Source: Asterias amurensis
Lineage: Eukaryota; Echinodermata; Asteroidea; Forcipulatida; Asteriidae
Length of the DNA: 64,000 bases
Direction of reading: 5' to 3'
NCBI RefSeq assembly: GCF_032118995.1
Contig: NC_092651.1
Span: 15,811,349-15,875,348 of the forward strand
Below, piece by piece: positions 41,051 through 52,847 of the stretch. Below the pieces are notes generated by a model. The model was not told where the DNA came from. It saw only the letters and a program-made list of their open reading frames with translations, and made no database searches. The position numbers were made by a program, and so were the translations under genes. Position 1 is the first letter of the stretch; every line of letters begins with the position of its first letter.

Positions 41051-41797
41051 TGTGCGCTCACATTTCATTGCATCATACAAGAATGTAATTTTCTCTGAAG
41101 AGCGCCGCTTTCATCGTTTTGGGCCTTTTAAAATTATTTGGATGGAAAACAACTCGACGTGCCTCTAGGGACAAACTATGTCAAAATGAACAAATGTTAA
41201 CACTTCACACGAAATAATAAATACTTTTCTCTTGAATGCAAAAAGCTGTGAGACAATTCTGAGTGTTTTAATTTTTTTAAATCGGTTGTTTGTTTAACCC
41301 AAAATTATGTTTCACATACATATCACAAGGGTTTAAAGGAAATAATCTTAATATTTACAAATTCCTGACTTTGATAAATGTCAAATGGTTTTAACAACAA
41401 AAAAAATTCCAGTTGATCATCCCCTCCCTTATCCCTTTCCAAGGTTTTTCTTTAGATTTTACTTTTGTTTTTAATTTCTTTCAAAAAGACAAATTTTCTG
41501 TGTATTTTTCATTAAACTCACACTCTTTTAAGAACTTGTAACTACATAAAGTAAGTGGTGACTTTAAACTTAATAATTTGTGGCCAGTTTGAATCAAAAT
41601 GCTTGGCGGCCACCTTAGAAAGAAATAAAAAATAAAAAGGCCCTCATCCTCCTCTTTTGGAAGAAAAAAACAACCTGGAAGATCAACTGGTATTTTTTTT
41701 GTTACTTGGCCTATATAAAGAGTGTTCCTCTGTGCTGTACATAGGAAGACTCTTCTATTCTTATCACTGTTTAAAACTGAAAGTCCTTCATCAGCGC

Positions 41798-42296
41798 TCG
41801 ATTTCACAAAGAGCCAAGATTGATCTTGACTCCAAATAACTCTTAAATTACTAAGAAAAAGTGTGATGATCTAATACAAAACACTTGGTCAACTTAAAAG
41901 ATTTTGGTACTTTTTGTAACACAAAACACAATGTCCAAATATTCACTTAAACTCACGCAAAGATAATGATAGTAGAAAGCTGACCTTGAAAGTTACTCGT
42001 TGAGGCATGGTTGAAGTGATGAAGTTTATGAGAAATTAGTAAAACAATGTCACAAAATTACATGTTACATGCTAATTCATCTCCTGAGACGAATATTATT
42101 TTTGCGACTTGTTTTAATCATTTTTCAAAAACTACAGCACCTCAGCAAGTAATATTTTAAGGGAAGCTTTCTACCATCATAATTTTCAAACTGTATGAGT
42201 TTGGTGTAAATCTTTGGACATTGTGTTTTGTGTTACGTACAAAAAGTATGCAAACTTTTTTCAGATGAATCTTCCTGCATTGTGAAATCAGCCCCC
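41798..42296. repeat. Long family-C-like foldback
   Basis: Starts CGATTTCACAAAGAGCCAAG and ends TTGTGAAATCAGCCCCC; internal arms share the block ACACAAAACACAATGTCCAAA with its inverse about 300 bp on. Lies between genes 3 and 4. Confidence 0.5.
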
Positions 42297-42828
42297 AGGG
42301 CTGGAAATAAACCACTCTGGAAATAAACCACTCAATATTTCTTGCTATCTCTTGTTAAAAAACTATCATTTACTTTTAAATCTGATATACAACATGATAA
42401 GTGAAAATGTATTTACATACTATATACTAATATCTAAGAAAAAACTTATTTTGACTTTTCTAGAAAAATCATGTTGAGTAAAATGAACAGTTCTTTGTTC
42501 AAAATACAATTCCTAAAAATATGAATTATAAGTAGAAACGATCGGATTGATTTCTACAAATTTTCAACTTACAAATGATTTTTACAAACTTGATACCAAA
42601 GTCCAAACAATTTATTGTTAGTTTTAGGTATTATAACTTCTTTTTTGATTGGAGGGCAATGTGCTGGGGAGTTCGACTTTTTTTTGAGAAAGAAGGCCCA
42701 ATTCAAGCCATTTGGTCCATTCTTGCATTTATTTATCTGAGTGTGCACCAATTTTTTGTTTATATATTCTTTTTTTGGGGTGCACTTTTTCTTCTGTACT
42801 ATTTTAGGGGACTCTATTTTGGACATCA

Positions 42829-43005
42829 GGGCCCAATTTCATAGAGCTGCTTAAGCACAAAATTTTGCTTAAGCAAAAAAAAAACCCTTGCTTAGTAAAA
42901 TCAGATTACCGACCAAGACTCCACTCAATTGTTATGCTAAATAAACAACAGCTAAATACCAGTCACAAGCAATGTATATGGCATATGGCATGAAATTTTT
43001 GCCAG
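42829..43005. repeat. Family D element, left two-thirds
   Basis: Holds an uninterrupted TTTTGCTTAAGCAAAAAA, the site occupied by a MITE in the copy at 55041-55676. Confidence 0.7.
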
Positions 43006-43411
43006 TAACATAAAACACTACAAGCAGACAATGAAAATTAATTTGTACCCATTCAATCATTTAGCGCCCTTTCACCTTTTTGGAACTGTAGCACAGTACT
43101 ATGGCAAAAATTAATGACATAAACCACCATCAAAAGTGTTTCCTACAACTAAAAGCTATTCTAAAATGGCTATAAGATTTAAGATTAACAAAAACCAGAT
43201 AAAACTTAATACTTCCCACTTTAAACCTCGAGTAGTACCCAAGAAGAATTACTCAAGTGTGAGTACAACAACACCGGAGAAGTGGAACAACCACCCAGCA
43301 TGGATCCGTGGCTTCATTACCAACAATGACTAGGTATAATAGAACATTATGGGAAAAAAAAGAGGCAACATAGTCTTTAAATGAAGTGTGGCATGGCCCA
43401 TGCACACTGCA

Positions 43412-43535
43412 ATAGATGGATTGCAATACGCGTCATCCTTGTATTAACAAGGGAAAAGTGCATGCGCAGCGCGTTCACTTTCCCCTTGTAACATCAAAGA
43501 TGGCGGTTGATGACGCGTATTGCAATACATCTATA
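43412..43535. repeat. Inverted-repeat element with ATTGCAATACGCGTCATC arms
   Basis: Arms at 43412-43437 and 43511-43535 are inverse complements with one or two differences; internal second pair AAGGGGAAAGTG-like. It ends where the next element's flank begins. Confidence 0.6.
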
Positions 43536-43863
43536 GAGGACCTAGCCTTGTCCAAGGCTCTTTACGCAAGCACCAGCCCGCTATGAATTCACGAACTGCA
43601 TAGATATTATACTGCACGGTACATAACAGTACTTGATACCGTGGGGTCGAAGCATGATTTTCGAAGTTGTTGTACCTCATACAACGAGGTCTGTTGTGGC
43701 TTCGTTTGTACGAGGTACATGTTCAACAACCTCGAAAAACCATGCTTCGACCCGACAGTATCAAGTACTGTTATGTACCGTGCAGTATAGTATCTTTGCA
43801 GTTTGAGAATTCGGAGCGGGCCGGTGCTTGCGAAAAGAGCCTAGGACAAGGCTATAGAGGACC
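43531..43863. mobile_element. ~310-bp foldback between 12-bp direct repeats
   Basis: CTATAGAGGACC occurs at 43531-43542 and 43852-43863. Between them the arms are inverse complements for most of their length, for example GCACGGTACATAACAGTACT on the left against its inverse on the right. Confidence 0.65.
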
Positions 43864-44167
43864 AAGTCTAATGCGGAGACCTTCATCTCATGGCTATTCC
43901 CCTAAAGGTGGTCCATCTACTGCCGCGAATGCGATACGCATTTTGATGTCACAATTTCACAACAAATAATATGCATCAGTTGACTTGTGCTCAACTCCTA
44001 CAAAACATTCGCTGCAAAAAACAGCCATGTGATGTCAAAGTTTGCTTCGCATTTACATTCGCAGGAAGTATGAACCAGGCTTCAGTCAACTTTTCTTAGC
44101 TCAACCCAGGCATTGATATTCACGCTTTCCACAGAATTGCTTTTTTACAAGCTTTAAGAGTTACTAC

Positions 44168-47100
44168 CTAGTGTTGATCTCCTTCTCGAGTTATAATTTG
44201 TCTACACAGTCGACGTACGACATCAAAGCATTGACCACTCTCGTCAAGTTTGTACAGAAACTCTGCGACCGTAATCTCAACCTCTCGAGTCTCGGAGATA
44301 TAATCCAGTACATGCTCTGCATTTTCCATCACACGGATTTCCTCACGGGGTACTCCAAAAAGATGGGCCATCTTGACATAGTGAAACCTGTTAGATGTTG
44401 CTAGAAGCTGTTGTTTCTCATGAAGTACTTTGTTAAGTGTAGACCTTTCCTGATGATTCATTTCTGCTATTGATTTATCTATACAAAACAAAAATGTACA
44501 GAAAGGGTGTTAAAAGGGCTGTGTTGTCAGGATCAAAGCTGTACCCAGGATTTTTAATTTTATTTTTTTAAATAAGGCCATGACCCTCATCAGATGTTAA
44601 ACAACTGTTTAAAGGCACAGGGGTGGATTTCACAAAGAGTTAGGACTAGTCTTATCTCGATTTAGGGCTAGTTATTCGTCCTAACTTAGGACTATCTATG
44701 AAATTTGTATATCTCCTAGGACTAGTCCTAACCTAACTCTTTGTGAAATCGATCCCTGGACACTTTGGTAGTTACTCAAAACAACTATTAGCATAAAACC
44801 TCACTTGGTAACGGGTAATTGAAAGCTGTTGATGGTATAAAACATTGTGAGGAACAGCTCCCTCTGAAGTAAACTGTTTTTTGAGAAAGAAGTATTTCTC
44901 ACTAAAATATTTGAAATTGATTTTGAGACCTCAGAATTTGATTATGAGGTCTCGAAATCAAGCATCTGAAAGCACACATTTGTGCAAAAAGGGCGTTTCT
45001 TCTTGCATTATTCTCTCGCACTTTAAACGACCAATTGAGCTCAAATTTTCACAGGTTTGTTATTTTATGCATATGTTGACATACACCAAGGGAGGAAACT
45101 GGTCTTTGACAATTACCAATAGTGTCCAGTGTCTTTAACCCCTTTCCACTGAGGTTTCCAAAATATTCCTATGTTCATCCGCAGGATCAATTTCAGGAAT
45201 TTTTTCAGAATATTTGTTTCTTTTAGAATATCAGAGACACAACGAAAGCATTACTAAATACCAATTATTGTCAGAGTTTCTCTTTATAAAATGCTTTGGC
45301 AGCCTTTCTTTTTCTCTTCTGAAAATGTGGTTTATGTTCACAGTGAATTGTCTGAACCTTTGGCAATAAAGCCCATAATCTGCCATAGCATGCTGGAATC
45401 TTAGACTCTCCGCCCATGCCAAATACAATGGTAAACATTCATGGCACCTTATCAATCTCTTTTAAGACTCACGCGTACACCTACAAGACAAAGGTTTGGA
45501 ATAGGTTTGTCTCTCTTTCTACTGAGGGAAATAAACAGCTCAGTTTAAAAGCACACTTCGTTCTCCTCATGCGCAAAAATAATTAGTTCTGGGGTGTATA
45601 CACATCAGCCAAAGACATCCCGTGTTATTTTTAAATGGGTTTATCTGGCCTTTGTTTGCTTGACCATGGAGTTGTGAATAATATTCCAGCAAGAACTGGC
45701 TTAGACCTCACCCCCAATCTATGGGTATGTTCAGACAGCGTACTAACTTAGACCCGAACCGGTCTAACTTTTACGAGCAGCGGGGGGTGGTCGTAAAAAT
45801 AAAAACCCATTGCGTTCAGACAGCACAGAGTTAAACCCGATCCGGTTTATCTTCGGTTTTAAGAGGTCAAAGTAGACGCGACCCCGTTGCTCTACATCCG
45901 GTTTTATTCATCAGATTCACGCACCGAGTATGCCGAGATACTGAGTGCCCCATGCCCTGGATGATCAGACAGGGCATAATTATTGGATACAAATGGCTCA
46001 CTCGAACGCGGTAACAGTTTTACCGTTGGGAGGATATGGGCACTTAAAACAAACATGAACACGACTCGAAATTATTTTTTTAAACAAACAAAATATTGAT
46101 ACAAACCGCCGAGAAAACTCACCAAAATATTGTCCATATTCCATGAAACAGAACACGTTTCATTTTTGTGTTTTGTTTTATACCACTGTTTCCGATTTAA
46201 TAAATACTTTTAGTTTGTACTTCAATCGATTGGAAGTTGCGCTCTCAAAAGCTGGTGCCGCGATTTTTATTCCGATTCGTTCATAAACACAACTACACAC
46301 GTGCAAGTTACGTAAATACATGTACTTTGCAGTATTTTCCCAACTTCCCAACAACGTGGTGATATTGCTGGCGTAGGGAATTTCCCCTACACACAGCCTC
46401 GCGCCCACTGCAGTTCATTCTCCTTGATTGAAAGTACAGCACGCTAGTAACGGTGACGGCAATAGAAAGGCACATCCACGGGATCGGTGATGGATAACTA
46501 TGGGATATCAGAGATTGATCACTATGGGATGGCAGCGCTGTACACATGTGAGAAGCATTACAAAATATGCTTCTTCGCTGCGCTCGTAGTATACGCATGA
46601 AAAACAGTTTCAATTTATTGTAGGACACTCAACAAAAAAAGCTTAGAAAATTTTGTTTCAGAATTTAATGAATCATGGGCGTGGGCCTGTGTTAAACTGC
46701 ATACACCGATCGAGAGGGTTTCGCCAACTCGGTAAGCGGCAAGAAATTAATATAAATACTCGGTGCTTTTCAGCAGAGGCAACAGAAACCGTATACAAGC
46801 ACTCCGGGTCCCGGGCGTGTGCATTGAACCACACAATGGGTCGTCCGTTGTGAGTTAAAACCGGATGTCATTCTGTCCACACGCAGTGTTAAAAGATAAA
46901 CCCGAACCGGTTTAGACTTAGACCGCCTCGCTGGACGGTTTAAGTTTTGGGGTTTAAACCCGATCCGGTCTAACTTTATTTGCGTTCACACGCACAAAAG
47001 TTGAACCCGAACCGGTCTAAGTGGACTTAGACCAACTTTAGCACGGCATGTGAACGACCTCTATAATTCCCAACAAACAGGATGATGAATTAAAGACTTA

Positions 47101-49122
47101 TTTATTACCTCTCGTTAAATCCATTGCCTGCTGAAGTAGTTGTCTGTCGTTATTGGGCACCCTCAGACTTAGATTGTCCTGACGGGGCTACAGTAGAAAC
47201 AACAGGAACAAACAGTTATTTGACTCCGTAATAACAACTATTATCTTCAAGTATGCGCTAATCCTCCAATCACATTTGCAGAATGGAATGGTGTTATAAA
47301 CCTATATTGCACGGCTAATATCACTACCTGCGTGTTGTGTGTTCTATAGCACGCGTCAAGTTTGCTTGAAGATAAATACGGCCTTGTTGGATATGGGACG
47401 CAGACGCGCTATATTTTTCCGTATTTCACTCGCGCTTGTGTGATAACTTATATAGTTATTATAATTAATTCCATTGTACTCTATCTCTATCCATTCAGGA
47501 GGGCCCGTTTTGGAGGTGTGCAATAAGAAAAAGTCAGTGCCCAGCGCCCACCTCGCAACGACCAGGGCCCGATTTCATAAAGCTGTTTTAAAAGCAAAAA
47601 ATACTGCATGACAAATTTCTTTGCTAAGCAAATTGAGTGGGAGACCAGGGGTCGATTTCACAAAGAGTTAAGACTAGTCCTAACTTAGGACTAGTCCTAG
47701 GAGATATTAAAAACGTAAGGCTATTCTTAAGTTAGGACGAGTGATGTCCTAACTCGAGATAAGAATCGTCTTAACGCTTTGTGAAATCCACCGCAGTCAC
47801 TAAAATGAATGTAATTTTGGCTGGTAACCTTTTTCTGTGCTTAGCAAGTTTTTGTGCTTATTACAGGCTTTTCGTAATAAGGCCCCTAGTTTGTGTTTAT
47901 TCTTGGTTTTGTACACAGAAAAAGTAGTGCTCAGTGTACAGCAAGAGTGGATACTGTGAGGTTAGAGTGTGTTTTTCACCTTCATGTCAGTCGTTCAAGT
48001 TCCAAAAGTGCCTAAGAACCGCTTTTTGGAATGGTGTCCTCATAGAGAGAAACTGTAGAGGACGCACTGTAGTGTGAATCACTGCCAAGGCCAACTTCAT
48101 ATATTGCCAGCTCGCGACAATGGGCAGCGTGCCGTGTTAATACCTCTCGTCACTAACCCCTGGTAGGAGTGTGCTGAAAAACAATGCTGATTGGCACCTA
48201 CAAGTGACTACTTTGCCTACCACTTGTTAAAAACTTGTAGGAAGCTTAGTATGCGCATGTCAAATTGTTTTGGGGTGTCTGTTTTAAATAAGTTTGTAAG
48301 AAACTTGTCATTGGTTAGCAAAGTACGAGGGTGTGCTGAAACAAGCAGTGTTTAAATATATCAACCATTTATTAAAAGTTTTTAGGAAATGGAAGTTGGA
48401 TAGTCTAGGCCAGTAGGCTTGTTTGTATACCCCACTTCCTCACTCTCAGAGGGACCGGAGTGTGTTTCCATCGAACGACTGTTTAAAGACACTGGACACT
48501 ATTGGTAATTGTCAAAGACCAGTCTTCTCACTTGGTGTATCTCAACATACATGTATGCATAAAATAAAAAAAACTGTGAAAATTTGAGCTCAATCGGTCA
48601 TCGAGGTTGAGAGATAATAATGAAAGAAAAAACACCCTTGTCACACGAAGTTGTGTGCTTTCAGATGCTTGATTTTGAGACCTCAAATTCTAAATCTGAG
48701 GTCTCGAAATCAAATTCGTGGAAAATTACTTCTTTCTCAAAAACTACTCCACTTCAGAGGAAGCCGTTTCTCACAATGTTTTATACTACCAACCTCTCCC
48801 CATTACTCATTACCAAGTAAGGTTTTATGCTAATAGTTATTTTGAGTAATAACCAATAGTGTCCACTGCCTTTAAACATTACAAAAGCAAATGTTTGTTG
48901 ACTCTGTAAATTGAGAAATTATCTGTTCCACCTTCGTTTGGATTTATTTCTTCAGTGTCCCCATTAGTTTCGTACAAATGAAAAGCGAGAGAAATGTGCA
49001 TACATAGCCCGACAATTGGACCCAGATCTTTTATTGTTCATATAAAAATACAATTTTACCTGATGCGCTTGTTGCACTTGAGCTCTACGTGAAGATACTA
49101 CGATATTTTCTGACTCTGCCAT
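44168..49122 (-). CDS. Small cytosolic death-domain protein
   Basis: Three exons: 49122-49060, 47187-47109, 44478-44168; 453 nt, 150 residues, start MAESENIVVSSRR, stop TAG at 44170-44168. There is no signal peptide or hydrophobic segment, so it should be cytosolic. Residues ~55-148 are a death domain very close to those of the tandem-domain receptor just downstream (FHYVKMAHLFGVPREEIRVM, ITVAEFLYKLDESGQCFDVV). Its last exon is 311 nt and phase 1, the same as the last exon of that receptor, and exon 2 is a short phase 0-to-1 exon coding a helix (RQLLQQAMDLTR), as in both receptors. It could be an adaptor or a decoy derived from a receptor tail; function is inference. An upstream receptor part was looked for and not seen; the ATG at 49122 sits in its own first exon with a good GTAAAA donor. 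Confidence 0.75.
44630..44754. repeat. Foldback repeat, family C
   Basis: Complete copy immediately left of a family A MITE. Confidence 0.7.
44756..45138. mobile_element. TTAA-flanked MITE, family A, worn left end
   Basis: Starts directly after the foldback at 44630-44754 and ends with the usual GTGTCTTTAA; intron of the cytosolic death-domain gene. Confidence 0.75.
45722..47065. mobile_element. ~1.3-kb element with CCCGAACCGGTCTAA terminal repeats
   Basis: Several blocks of ACCCGAACCGGTCTAA/AACCCGATCCGGTTTA occur at both ends, next to TGTTCAGACAGC and its inverse. The interior has only short open frames; no transposase was recognised. Confidence 0.5.
47566..47886. repeat. Family D element interrupted by a family C foldback
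   Basis: Ends GGGCCCGATTTCATAAAGCT and the inverse of AATAAGGCCCC; the foldback at 47650-47794 sits in the middle. Confidence 0.65.
47650..47794. repeat. Foldback repeat, family C, nested in family D
   Basis: Complete copy in reverse sense; the flanking halves (47566-47645 and 47795-47886) are the two ends of one family-D repeat. Confidence 0.7.
48483..48875. mobile_element. TTAA-flanked MITE, family A
   Basis: Full-length copy in the first intron of the cytosolic death-domain gene, TTAA at both borders. Confidence 0.85.
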
Positions 49123-49690
49123 GTTATCCTTTCTTTATAAAGCAAGAGATACTTTCAATTCACCTGTTATTTAAGGAAAAAAAACATTTATGCAGAAATC
49201 ATTGTTTGGCCAACCATGCTAATAAAATTCAAGTCATTTAAAGGGTCTGTACATTTGGAAATTACTCTGAAAATTAACAGCAACACAATCTTAGGCCCTA
49301 CTTGGTCAGAATTAAGCACAGCAGCTACGGATAGCAGGATATTTTGAGAGACTTTTTACCTTGAAAGTACTGCTGTTTATGGAAAAGATATCACTTATTG
49401 TCCCCAAGTTATGTGAATCTGAGACGCATACCTGAGAGTAGGCTTACGCTTCCCAGATTGTGTATTCCTATTGCAAATTATTCTTCCATGGACATTTAAC
49501 CGCTACAGGTTTTCGGTATCTTAAAACACGCAACCAGCCCAGTACCACCTTTTGTAAAAGTGATATAGCATTGTGGAGGCCCAAAATGTTGGAGTCAAAG
49601 GCATGGCATGGCGGGGAACTTTTTTTTAAGCCTCTGCTCTTGCCAAATCGTACGTACGATAGCGCGTAGCGGAACACACCTCATTTTCTT

Positions 49691-49790
49691 GTTCTAGGTT
49701 AGTTGCGATAACGTAACCCTCCTCCCGACGGCCGCCCAGGCCTGGGCGGCCGTCGGGAGGAGGGTTACGTTATCGCAACTAGTTCTAGGT
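49691..49790. mobile_element. Perfect 82-bp palindrome between 9-bp direct repeats
   Basis: 49700-49740 is exactly the inverse complement of 49741-49781 (ends TAGTTGCGATAACG). GTTCTAGGT lies on each side at 49691-49699 and 49782-49790. GC-rich compared with its surroundings; 570 bp upstream of the cytosolic death-domain gene. Confidence 0.85.
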
Positions 49791-50012
49791 AGTACTGAGT
49801 AAAGCAACTGCATGGATTGTATGTACTGTATCATAATACACACGTTTGGTGGCCGATCATGTCGGTGCTCTGTAATTGTTACAAACACTAAACTAAACAA
49901 ATTCACATAACACACGTTGTGACATTGTTACTTATTGTCACACACATAGAAGAATTTAGAAAGAGGTAAACATCAAAACAAAAACTTACGGAACTTGAAG
50001 TCACTAACTTTA

Positions 50013-50686
50013 TATAGGGTCATTCCGTGTCAAATCACCCAAAAAAAAGGCAATTTTAAACCCTACCCACTTCAAATTTGCTCATAATTGGTTTATGGGC
50101 TAATCGTGGCTCAACAAGCTCAAATTTTAAATGGATAACTTTCCGTATGGCGCCACCACTTTTTCACTCATTTTTACAAAAAGGGATATATCAATCAGGT
50201 AAATTAGATACTATATTATTTTATTTCGAATGAAAAAGTGGTGGCGCCATACGGAAACTTTTCCTTTTAAATTGCAGCTCCGTAAATTGCAGTTCCGTAA
50301 GTTCGTCGCCGGGTCACGTGATCCACAAGGTCAAATTCAAGGTCAAAGTAGAGGTCAAAAGGTTATCATACCTAAACGTGTTCCTACAAAAAAGAAGAAG
50401 ACATATTTGGAAAGCTTACTCAATTTCCTTTCCAAAGACACCAATTTCAACCAATTTGACACAAAGGTTACCGATTTATGGTCGTTTGAATGTCAGAGGT
50501 CAGGCGCATTTTGACCGAAATCAACAAGAAAGAGCATGCCGTGGCGCGAAAACCGTTTATCGGATGGAGCTGAAATTTGAAATTTGAGCTTGTTGAGCCA
50601 CGATTACCCCATAAACCAAATTTGAGCAAATTTGAAGAGGGTAGGGTTTAACCCATTGGGTGATTTGACACGGAATGACCCTATAT
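50013..50686. mobile_element. DNA transposon-like element with long terminal inverted repeats
   Basis: Starts TATAGGGTCATTCCGTGTCA and ends with its inverse; homology of the arms continues for about 115 bp with mismatches. Flanking bases suggest a TA target site. The middle has no recognisable transposase, and another small element sits inside at 50133-50264. Confidence 0.7.
50133..50264. mobile_element. Small inverted-repeat element with 8-bp target duplication
   Basis: Arms contain TTCCGTATGGCGCCACCACT and its inverse; TTTTAAAT stands on both sides (50125-50132, 50265-50272). A second copy is at 62131-62264. An 8-bp site suits hAT-type transposition (inference). Confidence 0.7.
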
Positions 50687-50727
50687 TATAACTAACAGCA
50701 TCAATGGCAATGCGCGTCTACAAATCA

Positions 50728-50767
50728 TGCAAACCATGGAGGTAGGATCCTACCTCCATGTGCAAAC
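50728..50767. mobile_element. Micro-palindrome with CATGGAGG ends (copy 3)
   Basis: 50735-50760 is a perfect 26-bp palindrome (CATGGAGGTAGGA and its inverse) between two identical TGCAAAC direct repeats. Confidence 0.7.
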
Positions 50768-51830
50768 TAAGGTCGTTCTTACCTACATGATCTAGCTACC
50801 ACAGTGACTACAGTGCCCATCCACTTAATACATGGAATTTGTGAACTCAGCGGACTCACCACGCTGCTGATAACTTGTAAACTCGTCGCCCGTCTTGAAA
50901 TTGTGTGTCTTTGCCGGTGTCTTTCGAAATAATTACGCCAGATGCGGGGAATTCCCTGACGTACCTGTATGGTCAGCTTTACGGAGAATGCGAAATGTTT
51001 AACATTACTGACTAAAATACTATGCTCAAATGCAAATTGTAATGTCGTTTACATTGGATTTATATGTCATGTACTTCGTAGATAAATTTTAAAAACCAAA
51101 TCATAGAAATTTATAAAATTGTATGTTTAGATTGTCTATGACTTGGGTGTATTTTTTACTACAAAAATGTACAACTTTATTGCACTGATGGCCGTCTATA
51201 GTTTACCTCTTCACGACGAGTGGGGGCGCCCTTAAAATTAAACGTGGAGTTTAAAAACAAACCTTTCGTCTGCATTTGTACTGAGATGAGTAAAACTGAC
51301 ATTTTGTTTGAAACGTCTCTCAGTGTAATCTGCATGGCGGTATAGACATCTGATACTTGTAGTGTGATGATTAGCAGCCACTTTTCATTCAATATTGCCA
51401 TCTCTTTTCCGAAAAAGGGGTTAAACCTTCCACGCTCTTCCCATGCAAAAACAAAATATTAGGTTGGTTGCCCACAACACATCCCACAATTTCACAGAGC
51501 GCCAGTTCAGTCGAGCGCCCTCTGTTCTAGCACAACCTAGCTAAGCACTATAACATTGTGCTTACCAGAATAAGAATACAGCCGAACTACAATGTCACAT
51601 GTACAATTTGTGAACGTTATTCTGCTAAGCAATTTTCAAGCAATAATTTATGCTTGAGCAGCTCTATGAAATCTGGCCTAGACAGTCTGTATTCCCTCGT
51701 CACCATTTTCAGAAAAAACGTCTTAAACATTTTTGTCCTCATACACAAGTCTTTGTGTTTTGTTATCTCGTCTTATTCTGTTCAGTACTTTGATATTTGT
51801 GTGTAAAATGCGCTATATAAGTGCCTATTA

Positions 51831-52216
51831 TTAAAGGCAGTGGACACTATTGGTATTTACTCAAAATAATTATTAGCATAAAACCTTTTTTGGTGACGAG
51901 TAACAGGGAGAGGTTGATGGTATAAAACTTGTGAGAAACGGCTCCCTCTGAAGTGCCATAGTTTTCGAGAAAGAAGTAATTTTCCACGAATTTGATTTCA
52001 AGACCTCGAGTTTAGAACTCGAGGTCTCAAAATCAACCATCTAAACGCACACAACTCCGTGTGACAAGGGTGTTTTTTTCTTTCATTATTATCTCGCAAG
52101 TTCGATGACCAATTGAGCTCAAATTTTCACAGGTTTGTTATTTTATGCATATGTTGAGATACACCAACTGTGCAGGCTAGACTTTGACAACTACCAATAG
52201 TGTCCACTGCCTTTAA
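51831..52216. mobile_element. TTAA-flanked MITE, family A
   Basis: Full-length intergenic copy, inserted directly behind the 3' tail of a SINE (GCGCTATATAAGTGC). Confidence 0.85.
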
Positions 52217-52847
52217 AGCAACTATTATTATTATTCAGTATTGAAATTGTGGATTCACAGCTCATAATTGTAATGCAAAAGTGAGACAACATTTGAAGCA
52301 ATTAAAACATTTGATTGTAAAATTCATAATTAATTTATTAGAATACTCTCCATAAAATCAATTAATATGAGACAAAATTGTGCAATATAAAAACAATTCT
52401 CCGAAATTCTGGTCAAAGCTTTAAGTTGGGGTTATTAGTAATAACCTGTTTATCATCTGCTTTTTATACATCCAGCCTTATACATTTTGTAGAATCCCAT
52501 ATGAAGAAAACAAGTCTTGCTATAGACGATGTGACCTATGTTTACATTCAAACCGCCCTCTGTTTTGCCCGGCGGTATGCACGCGAATCATGTTATGGTT
52601 TTCGAGTGACGTCCGAGGTCACATCTTCTATAGGAAAGTTGTTTGCATTCCAACTATTCCATGAGCCAAAAATCTTATCAAGTATGGAGGACAAAACTTT
52701 ACAAAGTACATTTTACTAATATCTCAACTAAAGCTGCACAGGAAATGATCATAATTATATAAATCCAGTAGTTTATCAATAGACTTGGCTATTGTACACT
52801 CTTTATGTAAAACTTTATCACCCCCACCCATAAATATAGTGCAGGCC

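Larger units (their letters stand above)
40637..44167. other. Intergenic between tandem-death-domain receptor and cytosolic death-domain gene
   Basis: GC-rich patch, then AT-rich DNA with the foldback at 41798-42296, family D, and the two inverted-repeat elements at 43412-43863. 41050-41790 and 42300-42830 show no gene or known repeat. Confidence 0.45.

Noticed and set aside
42575-42844. Hydrophobic 89-codon frame that looks like membrane helices
   Set aside because: T-rich low-complexity DNA translated; no start context, no homologous pattern, ends inside a family D repeat.
43136-43333. 65-codon frame between genes 3 and 4
   Set aside because: No signal, domain or splice context; likely chance.
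46308-46628. 106-codon open frame inside the 1.3-kb element
   Set aside because: No transposase motif recognised; not supported as coding.
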